64,000 nucleotides of DNA from assembly GCA_038496675.1 (NCBI GenBank), contig CM076660.1, positions 17,859,236-17,923,235 on the forward strand, written 5' to 3'. A model generated the notes under the pieces. It saw only the letters and a list, made by a program, of their open reading frames with translations, had not been told where the DNA came from and ran no database searches. Positions 1 to 13,992 of this stretch are shown here, in pieces (the stretch's first letter is position 1; the number at the start of each line of letters is the position of its first letter). Position numbers and translations under genes: made by a program. The DNA is from Rachycentron canadum. Taxonomy: Eukaryota > Chordata > Actinopteri > Carangiformes > Rachycentridae.

Positions 1-344
1 CTCAACGTTGCCCCGTGTCTCCTCAATGGACTTGTGAAGTTTCTTTCTCAAAGCAGGATTTGTCCCTTTAATCAGTCACATCTTTTCTTTAATCTAAGCC
101 CAATCAAAAATCTACTTTCAGTCTCTCAGTGCTAATAAATGGCATGCATCTCCTCCAATCGATCACATGCTTTCAGATCTGTAAATCAAGGCTTAGGTAA
201 CAGGGATGACCAGAGAGGTAATCAAGACGACCACCAAGACACAAGGGAGAGGAGCACTAATGTGGTGAAAGCATTTCCCAGGTTACAGAAGCCTTTGTGA
301 AAGCAGTCAGAGCCGTGCTGGTTGAGCTCCTCACCCACAGACAG

Positions 345-376
<32 letters not shown>

Positions 377-380
377 ACAC
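345..380. repeat. (AC)n microsatellite, one interruption
   Basis: AC dinucleotides from 345 to 369, one extra A, then AC to 380. Open frames here encode only THTHT or CVCVC runs. Confidence 0.95.
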
Positions 381-2372
381 TGGCTGCATGACATTTGGTC
401 CTTCTTGGGAACAGACTCTTGGTAACAACAATCTGTCTCGCTCTCCTTTATTTGATGCTTCCTCCTCTGTCTTTCTTTCCCTCTGTGACACACACACACA
501 CAGCGTGTCAGTGGTCAGGGTCAAAGGGCGACCTCTGTTCATTCAGGCGTGACTCTGGGGCTTAATCATACATACTTATTGTTTTACCCCCCTGAACATC
601 TATCATGGCAAAAATGACAGCCTGAAAAAGGAGGAAGTTTTCAGAAATAAAAACAACTCAGGAAATGCTCATTCAGAAGTAAAGGCAGGAGTAAATGATT
701 GTATAATGCTATTATTATTTATAGACCACAGTTGAAGTTTGATGCTGAATTACTATGAAAATTGAAACACATTCAATTTCACCCTGATCTGTAATTTTGC
801 TGACAGTTTGTGTTTCACAGGACCTAATGGCATCATGAATCATTCATTGTGTTGTGTGTCAATGTGCAAACACACACAAGTGGGTCCAGATTAATTGCAA
901 AACACAAGCATCCTGCAATTGTTTGCACCCCTGTGTTTTTTTCTATGTGGTTTGAAAGCTCAATTCGAACACCTCCCCTGACAAACGCACACAAACATGA
1001 TGATTGTCCTTCAATCATAGCTGTCACAGCAAGCTGATGGCTGGAGTGGACTCACTGGGAGAGGATGGGGAGAGGATAATGATTGGATAATCATGATAAC
1101 AATGCACCAGGTGTCCTCAATGCAAGACAAAGTTTTCAGAGTATAATAAAAGCAGATTAAATTACTTTAACAGATACTAGGAATGGTCGATCTGCTGAAA
1201 CCAGTGCATATCTGTGTTAATTATAGTATGGAATAGGTGGGTATTTTAATTTCAGAAGCATTTCTACTAGACATAAACAAAAATCCAGATTAACTCCAAT
1301 ATATCAATCTGACATCATGAAACACAAGATGCAGAGAGCAGATGAGCTGGATGCGTTTTCTGTGGTTCACACTTCCTCTTGTCCAGGACAGCTCACTGAG
1401 CAATTTATCAAGAGCAGGGGAGGAACTCGTCATCATCGCCCTGGGATCTGAGGTCATGGAGGTGAACTGGGTGGGTGGGTTGGAGGATGTTGGGTGTAAC
1501 AGTCAGCCTGGCTGCAGACTATCATGCTCAGTCCTAAGTATGCTGAAGCTATAGCTGAATCCTGTTTATCTTCAAAGCCTGGGGTTTGGTTTCAATTGGC
1601 CAAAGCTGTGGTACAATTGGTTTGTATTTTTGTGGTTGAGTGCAGATTTCCACTGGTCGCCGCTGGCGTTGGCCACTCACCTGACAGGGTGACGTGCTCA
1701 CTCACTTGCGAGCAACTATAAAGTGTTATCACTACAGAAGCAGGGCAGCGTAAATAGAGCTGTTATCTTCCCCAGAAGCTGGTACAGTGAGTGTTTTCAT
1801 GAGTGTACACACATTGCACAATCAAACGTTCCCATTTGACTTTCTGTAAGCTACCAGTTCATTAATATAAAAATGTGGCTGGTAATGTCATGTAAGGTAA
1901 TAATGTTTCAAGTTATGTAATAAAGGAGCTTCTGAATGCATGTATCTAGCATTTCAACGGTTTGTAAACATTAGAAAACCCAACTTTATTGCCACCTCCA
2001 ATCGGTGAAAGAATGGACAATCTAAATCTGACTTATTCATCAGTTCGTCTTTTAAACACTGCTTCATTGCTTTTTTGAGTCATAACTACACTCAGCCAAA
2101 GGGAGAATCAAGGCCACTTGGTTGTCACGTTGCCTGTGGGAGGATGAATAGGCAGGAGACAAAGCCAGGTGCTAAACTGACTGGTCACACTTTAATAACA
2201 AGGTACAGGCCTTAAATCAGCACTCAACTCTTCTCTGTGTACAAACATTCCCTCATCCCACAAGCATCTCATGCATGTTTGAAAAAAACCAAGACAAAAA
2301 GAAGCAAGGTACATGCAGGATTTCTATTATTATAGGCCCCTTGTGAAGCTCTAACCTCACTTCACCCCACAC

Positions 2373-2396
2373 CACACACACACACACACACACACA
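2373..2396. repeat. (CA)12 microsatellite
   Basis: Uninterrupted CA units. Confidence 0.95.
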
Positions 2397-3328
2397 ATCA
2401 TCCCCAACACACACACAGGGTGCTAGGTTCCCTAGAGTGAAATTATCATTATAACTGGGGCGTTCATCACACAGCTCAAAGACTGGTTAACATCTTCACT
2501 GGCTACTCTGTTAACAGCTTTATCACTAAGCAACAGCAGACACAAAAATACACACACACTGTCCCTTTAAATGTAATGGTGCTGTGTCTAATTTTCAGAG
2601 TGTTTGACAGACACCATTTTAATTACCAAGAGCCTGGGTGAGGACTTAAGCTGACAGAAGCATATAGGGGCTCTATCGTGTCAGGGAAAAAGACTCAGAG
2701 CAGTCAAAAGAACATCTAAGGAGAGTGAAATGAGGGTGTTGCTATTATCCTACCATTAAATCCAACAGCTATGAATAACCAGCTAAGACAGTTAGTGTTG
2801 AGGTCACAAAAAATACACAAAACACAAAGAATTTACTGCAAGATAGTGAAAACCAAGACAGGTTTTCTTCCCATTCTCAGCATAATGCTATAGCACTCAG
2901 GGAGTACTGAGTAGCATGTAATGAGAATAACCATGCAGCTTTAGTCATGAAATGCCTAATTAGCCATTAGCATGCACTAAAAAGCAGCTATGAGACCATC
3001 TCTGTCTCTCCTCCACAATCCCCCACTGAGCTGATACAATACAGCACAGACTCAGAGGATCCTCACTGTGGGGAGAGCAGTCAGCCTATCAGATGTCTGC
3101 CTCCACACTTCAAGTCCCAGCAATGAAACCGTGATAAGCTTTCTCTCTCACAGTGCTGGTCCAGCACGCCCACACAAACTGTGGCCTCCTGTTCCTCTAA
3201 TTTTGTGGGTTAATTAAAATGAAGCTGTCTGCTGTCTAAAAGACTCCAGCCATATGTAGTTCAGATTGTACTCATTATGCTCAATACTTTGTATTCAGAA
3301 GAATGGGCTTCAGCGAAACATACACAGC

Positions 3329-3390
<62 letters not shown>
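3329..3390. repeat. Poly-A run joined to (AT)n microsatellite
   Basis: About 15 A (3329-3343) lead directly into about 24 AT units up to 3390. Confidence 0.95.
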
Positions 3391-3393
<3 letters not shown>

Positions 3394-5483
3394 ATACTCT
3401 AGCACTTGCTCATGCTCTATTGTAATGTAGATTTGATGCGTTCCCTGTCATTAGCAATTTTCTCCTCACTGTGTTTTGGGATAATTAAGCGGCTCAATTT
3501 GGTGCCCATCTTGGCTAATGAGAGGTGATGTGCTGAGACTGTGCATGGGCAGAAAAGAATCCATATAATTAGAAAAGACAACACAAAATCTGCTAGTGAG
3601 TCAAAACAATGCCATTGTCCCAAAAGAGAAGTTCTCATTTTTATGAGTTCCCACATCCACGGGGAAGTCGGGGGTCAGGCTCTGGTACAGGAAAGCAGTA
3701 GGGAGTCTTTCTCAAGGACAGTACAGCAGAGTGGATGGTCAAGCTGAATGTGAACCATCTGGTTGTGGGACCAGCACATCTCTCTGCTCACTGTTCCACC
3801 TTTCTGCCCTCCAACATTTCAACTGGTGTGTGTAGGTTTACACTGAATACATTTGCATTAATTAGCATTGACATTTGGGATTCTGGCGCATTGACGTGGC
3901 GTTTGGCTTGTACTGGGTGTGTGATTAGTTTATTGATGTCTGAGTTTGGAAACCACTGAGTGTGTGTTTAGTCTGTAATGACGGTGTAATTTTGCAGGAG
4001 CAGAACCAGGCAGAGGTGCTGCAGGACTGATGCATCAGAGGTGAAAGACCCTGTCAGCACCATCATTGATTGAACAGCATAAACAAACTGAATATGCAGA
4101 CCTGCACTCATAGATCTGGACAGCAGAGCGTGATGAATGTGTGAACTAAATATCACCATAAGACCATCTGTAAAGCTGGTCACTGTGAATGACTGGCCAA
4201 TAATTGCCTGAATGGATTCTTCTGTGTGAGTCAAACCAACTGAGCCCTGTCAAACTTTACAGTGTGACATGCATCCTTCAAAACTTATGTTGAACTGTGG
4301 CCACTGCAGTTCAAAGCTTCAAAGCTTTTGAGACATCATCACTCAACTAGCCTGAAGGTTAGTGGACCACAAGCAGGAACCAACAAACATGTCTTCTTGT
4401 GAGCTTCAGTGTGTTTTCTTCTTCTTTTCTTTTGTGATAAAACCATCATATCTACTAGAAATGTCGACCTTTAAGTTTGTGAAGTTTGTGAAGATCTTAT
4501 ACCAGACCAAATGAGGATATAGCAGCAAAACCTCTGATTGTGTTGAACTAAGAAAGGGAATATGTTAATTCTTATGACTTCAGCTATCTATTTGTAATAG
4601 CAACATAATATTATTTGTTGTTTAGAAAGTTACACAGTCCTCCTTTAAAAGCTGTGGACCAATCTGTGCCTGCTGTGACGGCACGTGTCTTATGGCATTG
4701 CGGGCCATGCTCTTACCTGTATGCCAATGGTGACAACCACAGTGTCTGAACAAGGCAAAATATCACAATACTCCATAGTAATAATAGTCCATGGGCCTCA
4801 TGAGACTTTCTGCACAATCCGTTGACCATGACACGCTGCAGAGGATTGAAGGACAAATAGTAATACTCAATGCAAATTTTCATGTCTTGGATCAAGCTGT
4901 TTCAGGATGATATTATGTAGTCTGTTCCCAGGTTTATGCAGAAAGTCAGAACAGGCGACCAACTCCCACATCCCCCTAATGTCCAGCCATATAAAGTCAC
5001 CCAAAATGCACAACCACGATTCCCACATTACACTCCCTCACTAAGTAAATATGACCAGTGTGCCTATTGTAAGCCAAAGCATGTCTGTGTGCTTTGATCA
5101 CCTACATCACTGCCCATGCACATCTCATGCCCAGTCTGTATCCACCCAATGTACCATCTGCCTTGGCAGTCAACTGCACCAGACCAGGCCAGACCACTGC
5201 TCCAAAGAGGAGTGGGCCAGTGATGGGGGGAGGTGCTCCAGACTCCAGATGCACTTCAATCCAGCTGCAGCCTGTTGGCTATGTCCTGGCATGACGGCAC
5301 GCCCCTGGATTAATGACCCTCCCTCCCTTCTCTGCCTGCTACTTGGGCTGCTGTCCCACTATCTGTATGGTTCCTGCCAAGCCCATTATCCATGCACGGT
5401 TTAAGTCAAAATGCCACACGCTCACTAACTGATTGATGGGGTCTTAAACAGTGGGGAGCCATTTAAACAAGGAGTGGGGGTTT

Positions 5484-5525
5484 TGCGCGCGTGTGTGTAT
5501 ATATGTGTGTGCGTGTGAGAGTGAG
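5484..5525. repeat. Mixed GC/GT/AT alternating purine-pyrimidine tract
   Basis: 'gcgcgcgtgtgtgtatatat' continues into GT/GC up to 'gtgaga'. The strict purine-pyrimidine alternation can adopt left-handed (Z) DNA. Confidence 0.8.
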
Positions 5526-6090
5526 ACAGTTTTCTTGCAGCCTATGGTCCCACTGCCATCTCATCTTTCCCAGCCACCTATATGGATTTCAGTGGCTGGC
5601 CTGTGGGCCAGGCTCCATCGATTACAAACAGTCAGCCAATCACACTGACAGACAGCTTGGTTGAGGGCACACCTTGGCTTTTAATAGTCCTGTCCACGAT
5701 GCACATGTTCATGTGGAAAGCAGAGCGCAGACAGTAAACCACTGCAACAAACACACACTGACACCCAGTAGGCAGCCACTGTAACCTTGTGTATCTGGTA
5801 TAATAAGACAAACTAAGACGTAGACACAGACAACCTCGAGCTGTCACGCCGCATGCTCACAGACCAAAACAATGCCTTTTTTAATTTAAGGCTTTCTTGT
5901 GCTTTTCCCTTGTCCTACGTTTGTCTCTGCTTTACCGGTGAATCAGCCTTGAAAAAATACTAAGAGCAGAAATGCAAATGACCTTGTCTCATCTCAAAGC
6001 AAACACAAGGAAATTAAATTAAAGCTCCCTGCAACTTGGGGAGTGCTTTTTCCTCAGACTTGTTGGTTATGTGTGTTTTATGTGTTTTCA

Positions 6091-6143
6091 GTGTGTGTGT
6101 GTGTGTGTGTGGGTGTGTGCTTGTGTGTGTGTGTCTGTGTGTA
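6091..6143. repeat. (GT)n microsatellite, interrupted
   Basis: GT units with single-base interruptions (gggt, gctt, gtct) up to 6143. Confidence 0.9.
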
Positions 6144-6293
6144 GGTACTCAGACTGTGAAGGCTTTTCTTTAAATTTTGTTAAGACCTATTTCACTTCTG
6201 TAATTCTGAAAACTTGTATGTGTAATAATCAAATTTGGTTGAATAAAATGAAATTTCCAAAAATGTGTGTGAGCGTGTGTTTGTGTGTCCAGC

Positions 6294-6311
6294 TTTTTTT
6301 TTTTTTTTTTT
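6294..6311. repeat. Poly-T run of 18
   Basis: Uninterrupted T run. Confidence 0.95.
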
Positions 6312-9300
6312 GTGATTATGTGAGACTTCGGTGTCATGTAGCTATTTCTCTGCTTTCTGTCGTGTGTGCGTGCTGTCAGTGAGTTTACCTCTTTGTCTGG
6401 TCTGCTCCATTGTCACAACCACTAATAGGAATTCACAGCTGTTTAATAATTCACACTGAGGTGGGTGGCTACAGTAAACTGTCAACAACACAAGCTCCTA
6501 CTGAAATCCCATTAACTGCCAATGAATTATTCCCATATCTGTCCCTGCTTTTATGTATGTACACAAGCACACACGCTGAAAACACATATGCACATGTATC
6601 ACTCTTCTTCACAATATTCCCAAAGGCACAATACTGAGCAGCCTAAACCTGGAGGTCTGGCAGGGCTCTCAGGCACTTTCCATTATTAGAGTGGTGAAAT
6701 GGAGACCCCTCTGACCTTTGGGATGGGGTGCTAAGCCCAAGGACATTACGATAATGGAGTTCAATAAGGAGTAGACGCCATACTTCTCATGGTTTGTCTT
6801 TCCCAATGATCTGTTATTGGAAGTGAGGATGTGGAGTTGCAGAGGGCAGGTGGGCATTTGAAGTGGAGGCTGGAGGACAGACATTAGTGTCTGATCATAT
6901 TTGCATTGCATATATTTGAATTCTTAATGCACATATTGAACTGTTGGTTTGGGTCAAATGAAATTTTGAATATATGAATAAAGATTTTATTTGACAAGAG
7001 AAATTGAATGTCATTATAATTCAATTTAATATTTATAAATGACTTTTCTTCATTCAGATTTTCTCCTGATGGCTCATTGTCACCGTCCAGGAAGTTACTG
7101 TTCTGGCCAAAAAGTAGTCCTACATATACACAACAGTAACAAAACCACAATCTGCAAAATAAAAATAATCAAGATTCAACATATGAATGAGTGAACTTTA
7201 GGGGGTTTGGTGGACTGAATTTGTTACCTTTGAGTTCATTTAAGTTAATTTACCAAAATGTCATGTTAGTTCTTTAAAAAAGGTCAACCAGCTGTGATTT
7301 AGTAAAGCAACACCAGCTCTGGTATGACCACTTCTAGCTTTCACCATCTCATAAAATCTGATGAGCTTCGTCTTTGGTGCTGAATTTCTACATCTTAACT
7401 ATAGCTAAAGAAAATGTGACAAAATAGACCATGAAAAGTATGAAAACGTGATTTACTAATACTACTACTACCATTTCAAATATTATTGTATCATACATCT
7501 GTATATGTAGTATATGCTAGGATGTGTCTACCAGAGTCAGCAAGCTTAGATGTAAGTAACAGAATGTTTCATTAAAAAAAAAAAAGACAACACAATTTGG
7601 TAATAACATATCAAATAACAGTGCTTAGAGATAAAGCTAGAGACAATTATTATGTGAATCTATCACTCCAATCATCTTTATGAGATTATAATGAGTTTCA
7701 GATCATTGTTCATCTCTCACAAATATACTGCCTCGGCTCTCTCTCACTGTTCTCACAGCATCATTTCCGGCTTTAGAAACCCACAGTAAACTACCTTCTC
7801 AGCGCCAATAACTAGCCTGTGAACATGTTGAAACATTTAGCAGCCAATATCTTTGGCTGGAGCAGCCACAGGCCAACGCTACAATCCTTAAATGTCTGTG
7901 AGTGAATGATAGAGTTACACCATTGGTCAGTCGAGTGTTGGATTTTCACCTATTGGCTGATGCTCTTTCAAAATTATTATATAGATCCACAACAGCTTTC
8001 AACTACCATGTTTCCTCAAATTATGACCTATATTTACCTCAACTGCAGAATGTAACAGACCTTAGATTGAAGCAGGTCTTTTTCTATTTCTAATTCCCTT
8101 TATTTGACATGTAAAATTTTCTCTTACTATTATTTGCGTATGATGCCCTGCTTTGATTCACTTCTGTTTGCTCTGTTTAAGTTAATGCTTTATGCATTAA
8201 TCTAAACTCAACACTTTTAGTGTTTTATGTCTGTGCTGATGTATAAGCATATTGTCTCATTTCCGACTGCTGATGCTCTTCAGACCTGGTCATTTCTTTT
8301 TTTTTACCAGTTACCAGTGGCTTCTCTCTCTCCTCCTACTCTCCTGCCCTCTCTTGCTCTGTGTGTCTTCTGTTTATTTATTCCTCTGCCCCCTTTAGAT
8401 ATAATGGTACATGTGATAAATGCAGTTTATTTGCTGTAATGGAGGCAAGGCTCAGTGAACTGGCAGCACGACTCCGCTCACCGGTAGCTCCCAAGCAGCC
8501 AGGAAGCCAGGGTGCCTGAGTGATAGCTCATGATAAGAGGCGTAGCCCTAAACCTACAGTTCACACCACCATTGTGCCAATGATGTGCTGAAAATGGCAC
8601 AATTATATTTCTGAATAAATTAAATTAAAACAGTTAAAATGTACATTATGCTTAACTGACATGCAGATGACAGGAGTTCACCCCCCTCTGGTCTATATAT
8701 CCCTGCTTTTGCTGAATTAAAAGTGGCGGCAGCTAAGTTTCCATCAGTGGGGGTCGATTAGATGGTGAGGAGACCAATAACAGAGCTAAAAGCTGAGTGA
8801 GTAAAATGATGTGTTGTACATTACAATTTAAAACTTTGTGGTGGTTTAATATTACTAGTGACATTACCTTACACATAGTCAGAGATACTGAGATGTAAGA
8901 CACAGACTTCTAGTGACACTGAAATGTAAATGTTTACCATGTTTTTCTAATTTGGGAGAGTTGAGTTTTCAACTGTGCCATAAAAACACAGACAACCTGC
9001 TGGTTTGACTGGCATATATGGAAAAATGAATAGCTGGGAGATCTTCTGATATTGATGTATGTTACAAGATGTGTTTTCATATAAAAAAAAAAAATCAGTT
9101 CTATATAAATTAAATTTCTGGCTGATATTCACTTTTGACTGTGTGTTAATAAGACATCAAACAGAGACCTTCATTCTCAGGTGTTCTGGGAGAGATGCTA
9201 ATTTAGACTGGAAAATTGTGTATCACAGTTCTAAATATTAAAAAAAGTCCCATGATAGAAGATAAACAATAAAATGTCTTATATTACTCTACATCCCCCG

Positions 9301-12300
9301 CGCTGTGCAATATTATTTTATTTTAGGAGACACAGCCTCTCCTCAGTGTTTCAACATGACATGCATCTACACAACAGTCTTCAACAACCAGTAGGGAGTG
9401 GCTCTTTGTTTGTCTGCCTGCATTCTGCTTGCTGTGCGACGCATGCACATATACACACACAGTCACACATGCACACACAGGAAATGTTCCTGTAGCAGAC
9501 AGAAGACAGTCCCTATTTGTCAGCGACTGAGATTAAACCTTTCATCAGCAGCAGTGCAAAGCTGATGTGAAAGCTATATGGATTTCTGTTATCAAACATG
9601 TAACCGTTCGGATGCCCCTGGTTACTCAAGTGGAAAACTGAAAATGTTTAGGGATCCCTTCATTCCCCTTTTGATCTCTTTAAGGTAGATTAAGATACTT
9701 TGAAATCCCAAACTGGCAGTACAGAACACTTTGGCAAAACCATTCTCAGTAATTGCAAATAGTGAAGGCGCTATTAAGAAGCTGCAGCTCAGCAGAGAAA
9801 TTAAATGCTTTTTATAACATAAGAACCTGCTTCAGGAGCCAAGAAGTGTCACGTTAAGACTGTCCATTTACTGCAGCTAACTGCTTCAATTGAGATAATG
9901 GAGCAGAGGTGGAGGGGCAAGTTAACAGCCACCATCACAACGTATGGCCTCCCTGCAAAGACACCAAACTTCTTTCTTAAGCCGATACTTAACATTTTCA
10001 GCCACACAGGCTTTTAGATTGTCTCATTTCAGTGGTTCCTCAAGGTCTTTACACAGTCTTACCATTATTACTGTATGTTATTTAGTCAATGCATGAGATC
10101 TTAACTGACCTTGCAGAGTCAGGCTGGTTTGGAAAATATCGTTCCACGGTCTGTTACAAGGATCATGAACCGTGCAGTACATACTTTACACATGCACATA
10201 AGCTCAAAAGCAGTCTGGGGGTTTGGCGCATTTGTACGTCCTTAGAAAAGTGAACACACACTGCTTATATGATGCTTGAAATGTGGTTATCCTGCCAACC
10301 AAAGCTGTTGGAGCTGTCGAGAAGCCACAGTTAAACTTAACACAACCGCTGGACCTGCTGGCTTGCTGGAGGGTTTCAGTGACCCGGTCATAGCATAACC
10401 TTTCCCTTTCTGTCACAGTTCACAAATCTCTCTGCACTCCACCCTGGGGCTGTTAGGCATTTGTCACCAATGCTGCCATGGTATGAAAAAGCTTGCTTTA
10501 GAGCAAACATGTAAAGCGCAAACTGCTGCCCGGTCTGCAACCTCCGCCCGCATGCGTCTGCAGCACAACATTAGCAACCATCTTTATTAGTGCTATTAGT
10601 GTGCGAGGCGTGTTTTTCATACCCAGGCCGTGTTAATGTGAGGTTAGATTGATGATGATGGTGCTCGGCGTGGAGATTTTGCATCTGATTTGCAGAGGTT
10701 GACAATGAGGGCTTCATTTCCATGATGAAAATGAATCCTTAGCGCCTCTTTGATGAGCTGTTGACAGAAAAGAAAACAAGTGTCTTGACTTCCACAGATA
10801 AATAATGGAAGAGTGGAAAATGAGCCAGGCCAGTAAACAACTCCATCAGCACTTTTTTTTTTCTTTCTTGGTTTTCTAGTTTGGCAAATTGTAACAAATC
10901 TAACAGAAGTTGCAGGGCTCCCACTTACAGACAAAACTATTCAGCCTAAAGCTTTCTGTCAAAGAAGACAAAGCCTCATCTCTCATCCACACATATCCTT
11001 ACGCTGCCCTCCTCTGCTCTGAACAGCCTACCTTCTAGCTTTATTGCCAGAGAGCGACTCTGGCTAGATGAGATCCCCACACAGCTTAACATCTGGGCGC
11101 TTTGCTGCTGATGCCCTCATAAATAAAAGATAACTCCTGCCTACCGCGCACAGTCGCACTGGTATAAATCATGTATATGGATTTTCACTTGGCTTTCACT
11201 CTCTCTTTCTCTTACAGTCTCTCAACCCCCTTCCTTCATCCTGCCCCCTCTTCCATAATTCTTCCTCTCTTTCCATCTCTTTCTCTACGTCTTTACAACC
11301 CAGTGTGAAATCCACGACACAAAGGAAGATGGCAGGTAATTAGAAGCGTCATGGTGGTGGTAAGAGAGGCCACTTTGTCCTGGTCCACCTCTAATTCAAA
11401 ATCATTACCGCTCACACTGTGGCCAGGATGCCTGAGGACTGCTGTTTGCACCTCAGGAAGTTCATGGAACATTTTTTTCTTGTCCTCTGAAAAAATAAAG
11501 TTTGATACGACATGAAAACAAATGTGGGCAGATGGTGCAACACATGAATCTATCAGCTTTAAGTGTATTCACCTTGAGGATCCATCAAGGTGGGAACAAT
11601 GGCAGATCTGGTACTTTGACTTTATTCCCATAGCATCACTTTGGGCCTCAAAAGTAGAGATCTTTTTAGCAAAAAAAAAATCATTAGCCTACCTGATCAG
11701 CTAAACAGACAAGCCAGAGTTAGCCGCTAGCTAGTGAACATTCAGCAACAGAAGAGGAAGATATTTCCCTGAAGAGTTGTTAAAGAGCAAAACCACAACT
11801 AAAAGGAAAGTGAATATTGAAGCGTGTTTATGCATATTGGCTTACATTCATCAGTAAATGCTAATGAAAATGGGTCTACTAAAATAGGTTAGCTTTAGCT
11901 TTTTATTAGCTCACAAGGTTGTTGTGCTGTCAGCTTATTTCTAGCATTTTCTACAGTTACTGCAGGTTTAACGAAGAAAACTGCAAAATCCTCAACCTTT
12001 AAACTCAGTAACGTATTATTGATTATTTGCAGTAAAAGAAAATAGAATATAAAAGCTAAAAGTTTTACACTACAAAATTTTGTTTAGTAGTGTAATACTG
12101 TAGCATGCTAATAACAAACAACATAACAGGAATACGATGACATAAAAATATTTCATTTAAATTTAAAAAAAAATTTATATTAAAGTAAGGAATAACTATT
12201 TATTGCACTTTAATGCTTTAAATATTTTCTGATTTTTCATAGAGCAGTAAAACACCATGTGAAATGAGATCTTTGCTATTTGAAATATTTGTGACAAATG

Positions 12301-12494
12301 AAAGTCAGTATTAAACATGTCTTGCAGTAGCAACATTTTTACAATAAAAGAAGATTTCAGGATGTAATACTTTCAGGACTCAAGGTTTAAGAGCAGCAGA
12401 TGTCGCGACATAATACTTGTCCATTTCAAAATGGATGTGTAATATTTCATTACAAAGATAAGCTATTCTGAAAATGTGGCCTTGCCAATAACAT

Positions 12495-12542
12495 ACCTTT
12501 ATTAATGTACCTTATTGATGCCTGAGGGGAAATTCTTTGCCA
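12495..12542 (-). repeat. 'aatttcccc...aataaag' repeat end (minus orientation)
   Basis: Minus strand: 'gaatttcccctcaggcatca', then 'ataaggtac'. Comparable to 60925-60965. From memory, teleost repeats often end in 'aatttccccgcgggatcaat' followed by 'aaagta'. Confidence 0.45.
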
Positions 12543-13052
12543 TCCCAAAACCCCCACATCATATTATTGTAGGCATGGATGCATTGTATGGCTGTTCATT
12601 AAGGCACAACATATGCAGAGTATGAATCACAACCAGTTGGATTCAGTTGAACCAAGAGACTTGCAGGAATTGCAGGAGCAGAGGTGTAACAGAGATCTTC
12701 ATGTTGATCAACAGACAGACTGGAAGACAGAGCCATGGACAACTCTCTGTCTTAGGGTCTGTTAGGAGACAAGTGACTGCATGGCCTGGTGGCTGGTTAA
12801 CAGTCCGATGATTGGCTGATGTGTTTAATCCCCAAGGACAGGAAGTCCAAATCAGCTTCAAACCAAAGAAACCTAATTATGTCAAGTCTCCTCTGGCTGA
12901 TGATAAAGGATAATTACTTTTTTATTCCCCTCACTAAGGCCGAATACGTTCTCTAAGATGTGGCGACGTAACCTTTAACGAACACTGTGTGATTGATGAA
13001 ACGCCTCATTTCCACTTTCAAAATGATTACCAATCACAGTTTCCCCCTCCTT

Positions 13053-13069
13053 ACACACACACACACACA
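13053..13069. repeat. (AC)8 microsatellite
   Basis: Short uninterrupted AC tract. Confidence 0.9.
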
Positions 13070-13715
13070 AATAATGCAACCTCCCTCTCAAACAGTGACA
13101 AACAAGTTTGAAAAGGAACACATCTCATTTTAGGACTTTCATTACTCCTATCATCTGATACTTACATCTCCAGTGTGTGGAGACAGAATACAATTACAGA
13201 AGAAAGAGAGGGGGCTCTGCTTTATCTGTCCCGGGAATGAGATGCATTCACATCCACAATGATCGTTTCTGACACTGATGCCAGTCCTCTGCTATACGAT
13301 TTCTATCTGTCTTCAGCAGAGAGCTATTCGGACAGTGGAAGCCAGTGATGAATGAGACATTGGCCTGTGTCTGCTACATATTTCTTATTTCCAGAACAAA
13401 CAATACAGACATCTAAAATGAATATTGCCACCTGAAAGGACATAAAGCAACACAACTCACTTAGTGGGTGGAGGAAATAGACGAAAGGAAACATCTTCTC
13501 TGCTTCCTTAAACAACACAAATGACTGGGTCAAGGGTCAATGCAGCAGTGACAGGATAATGGGTAAACATTACCCATGGTTAGAAAACCTTTGGGCAATA
13601 ATTACTGCTACAGTAATAGGTTGTTTTGACCCAGTTATTACTTATTTTCCCATCCCATAGTGCATATGGTTGCAAATTCTCTTACCATTTTTAAACTTAA
13701 ACAGGGTCAAAATCT

Positions 13716-13992
13716 GGGCTGCAATGATTTCTCAATTAATTAGTTCATCAAAACAAAATTAGTCAACAACTATTTCAATCACTGATTCATTATTTAATTC
13801 ACAAACAAAAGTGTAAAACTGCCTTTGGTTCCAGCTCATAAAATATGAGAATATGTGGTGGTACAAAAATAATGTTTGATGATATTAAACTTGGGTTTAA
13901 GGAAATTTTAAAGTGGATTTTTCACTGTTTTGTGATGATAATGCACCAAACAAGTAACTGATTTATCAAGAAATGAATTGTCAGATTAGCTG
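13716..13992. repeat. Diverged interspersed repeat, 'gctgcaa...ttaatc' family
   Basis: 'gggctgcaatgatttctcaa', 'ttaattagttcatc', 'tagtcaacaactatttcaat', 'ggttccagctcataaaatat' and a closing 'gaattgtcagatta'. Known from memory: teleost genomes carry many copies of a repeat that starts 'gctgcaac' with ATTAATCGATTA motifs and contains 'ggttccagct'. The CpG-containing ATCGATT motifs have decayed here. A second fragment lies at 17182. Confidence 0.6.

Larger units (their letters stand above)
1..12480. other. Non-coding DNA, no gene recognised
   Basis: All open frames are short (under 120 codons), stop-bounded and of biased or random composition. Apart from the listed microsatellites I see: short CA tracts at 488-502 and 9445-9479; a possible diverged repeat near 11690-11880 ('agccgctagctagtgaacat', 'ggaaagtgaatattg', 'cttacattcatcag'), which resembles a teleost element; and GC-richer, less degenerate-looking stretches at 9500-9990 and 10500-10700 that could be conserved non-coding elements. 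No RNA gene or promoter was recognised. Confidence 0.6.

Noticed and set aside
5051..5404. 117-codon plus-strand frame rich in C, H and S
   Set aside because: No zinc-finger spacing or other motif. Composition follows the local CA/CT-rich sequence.
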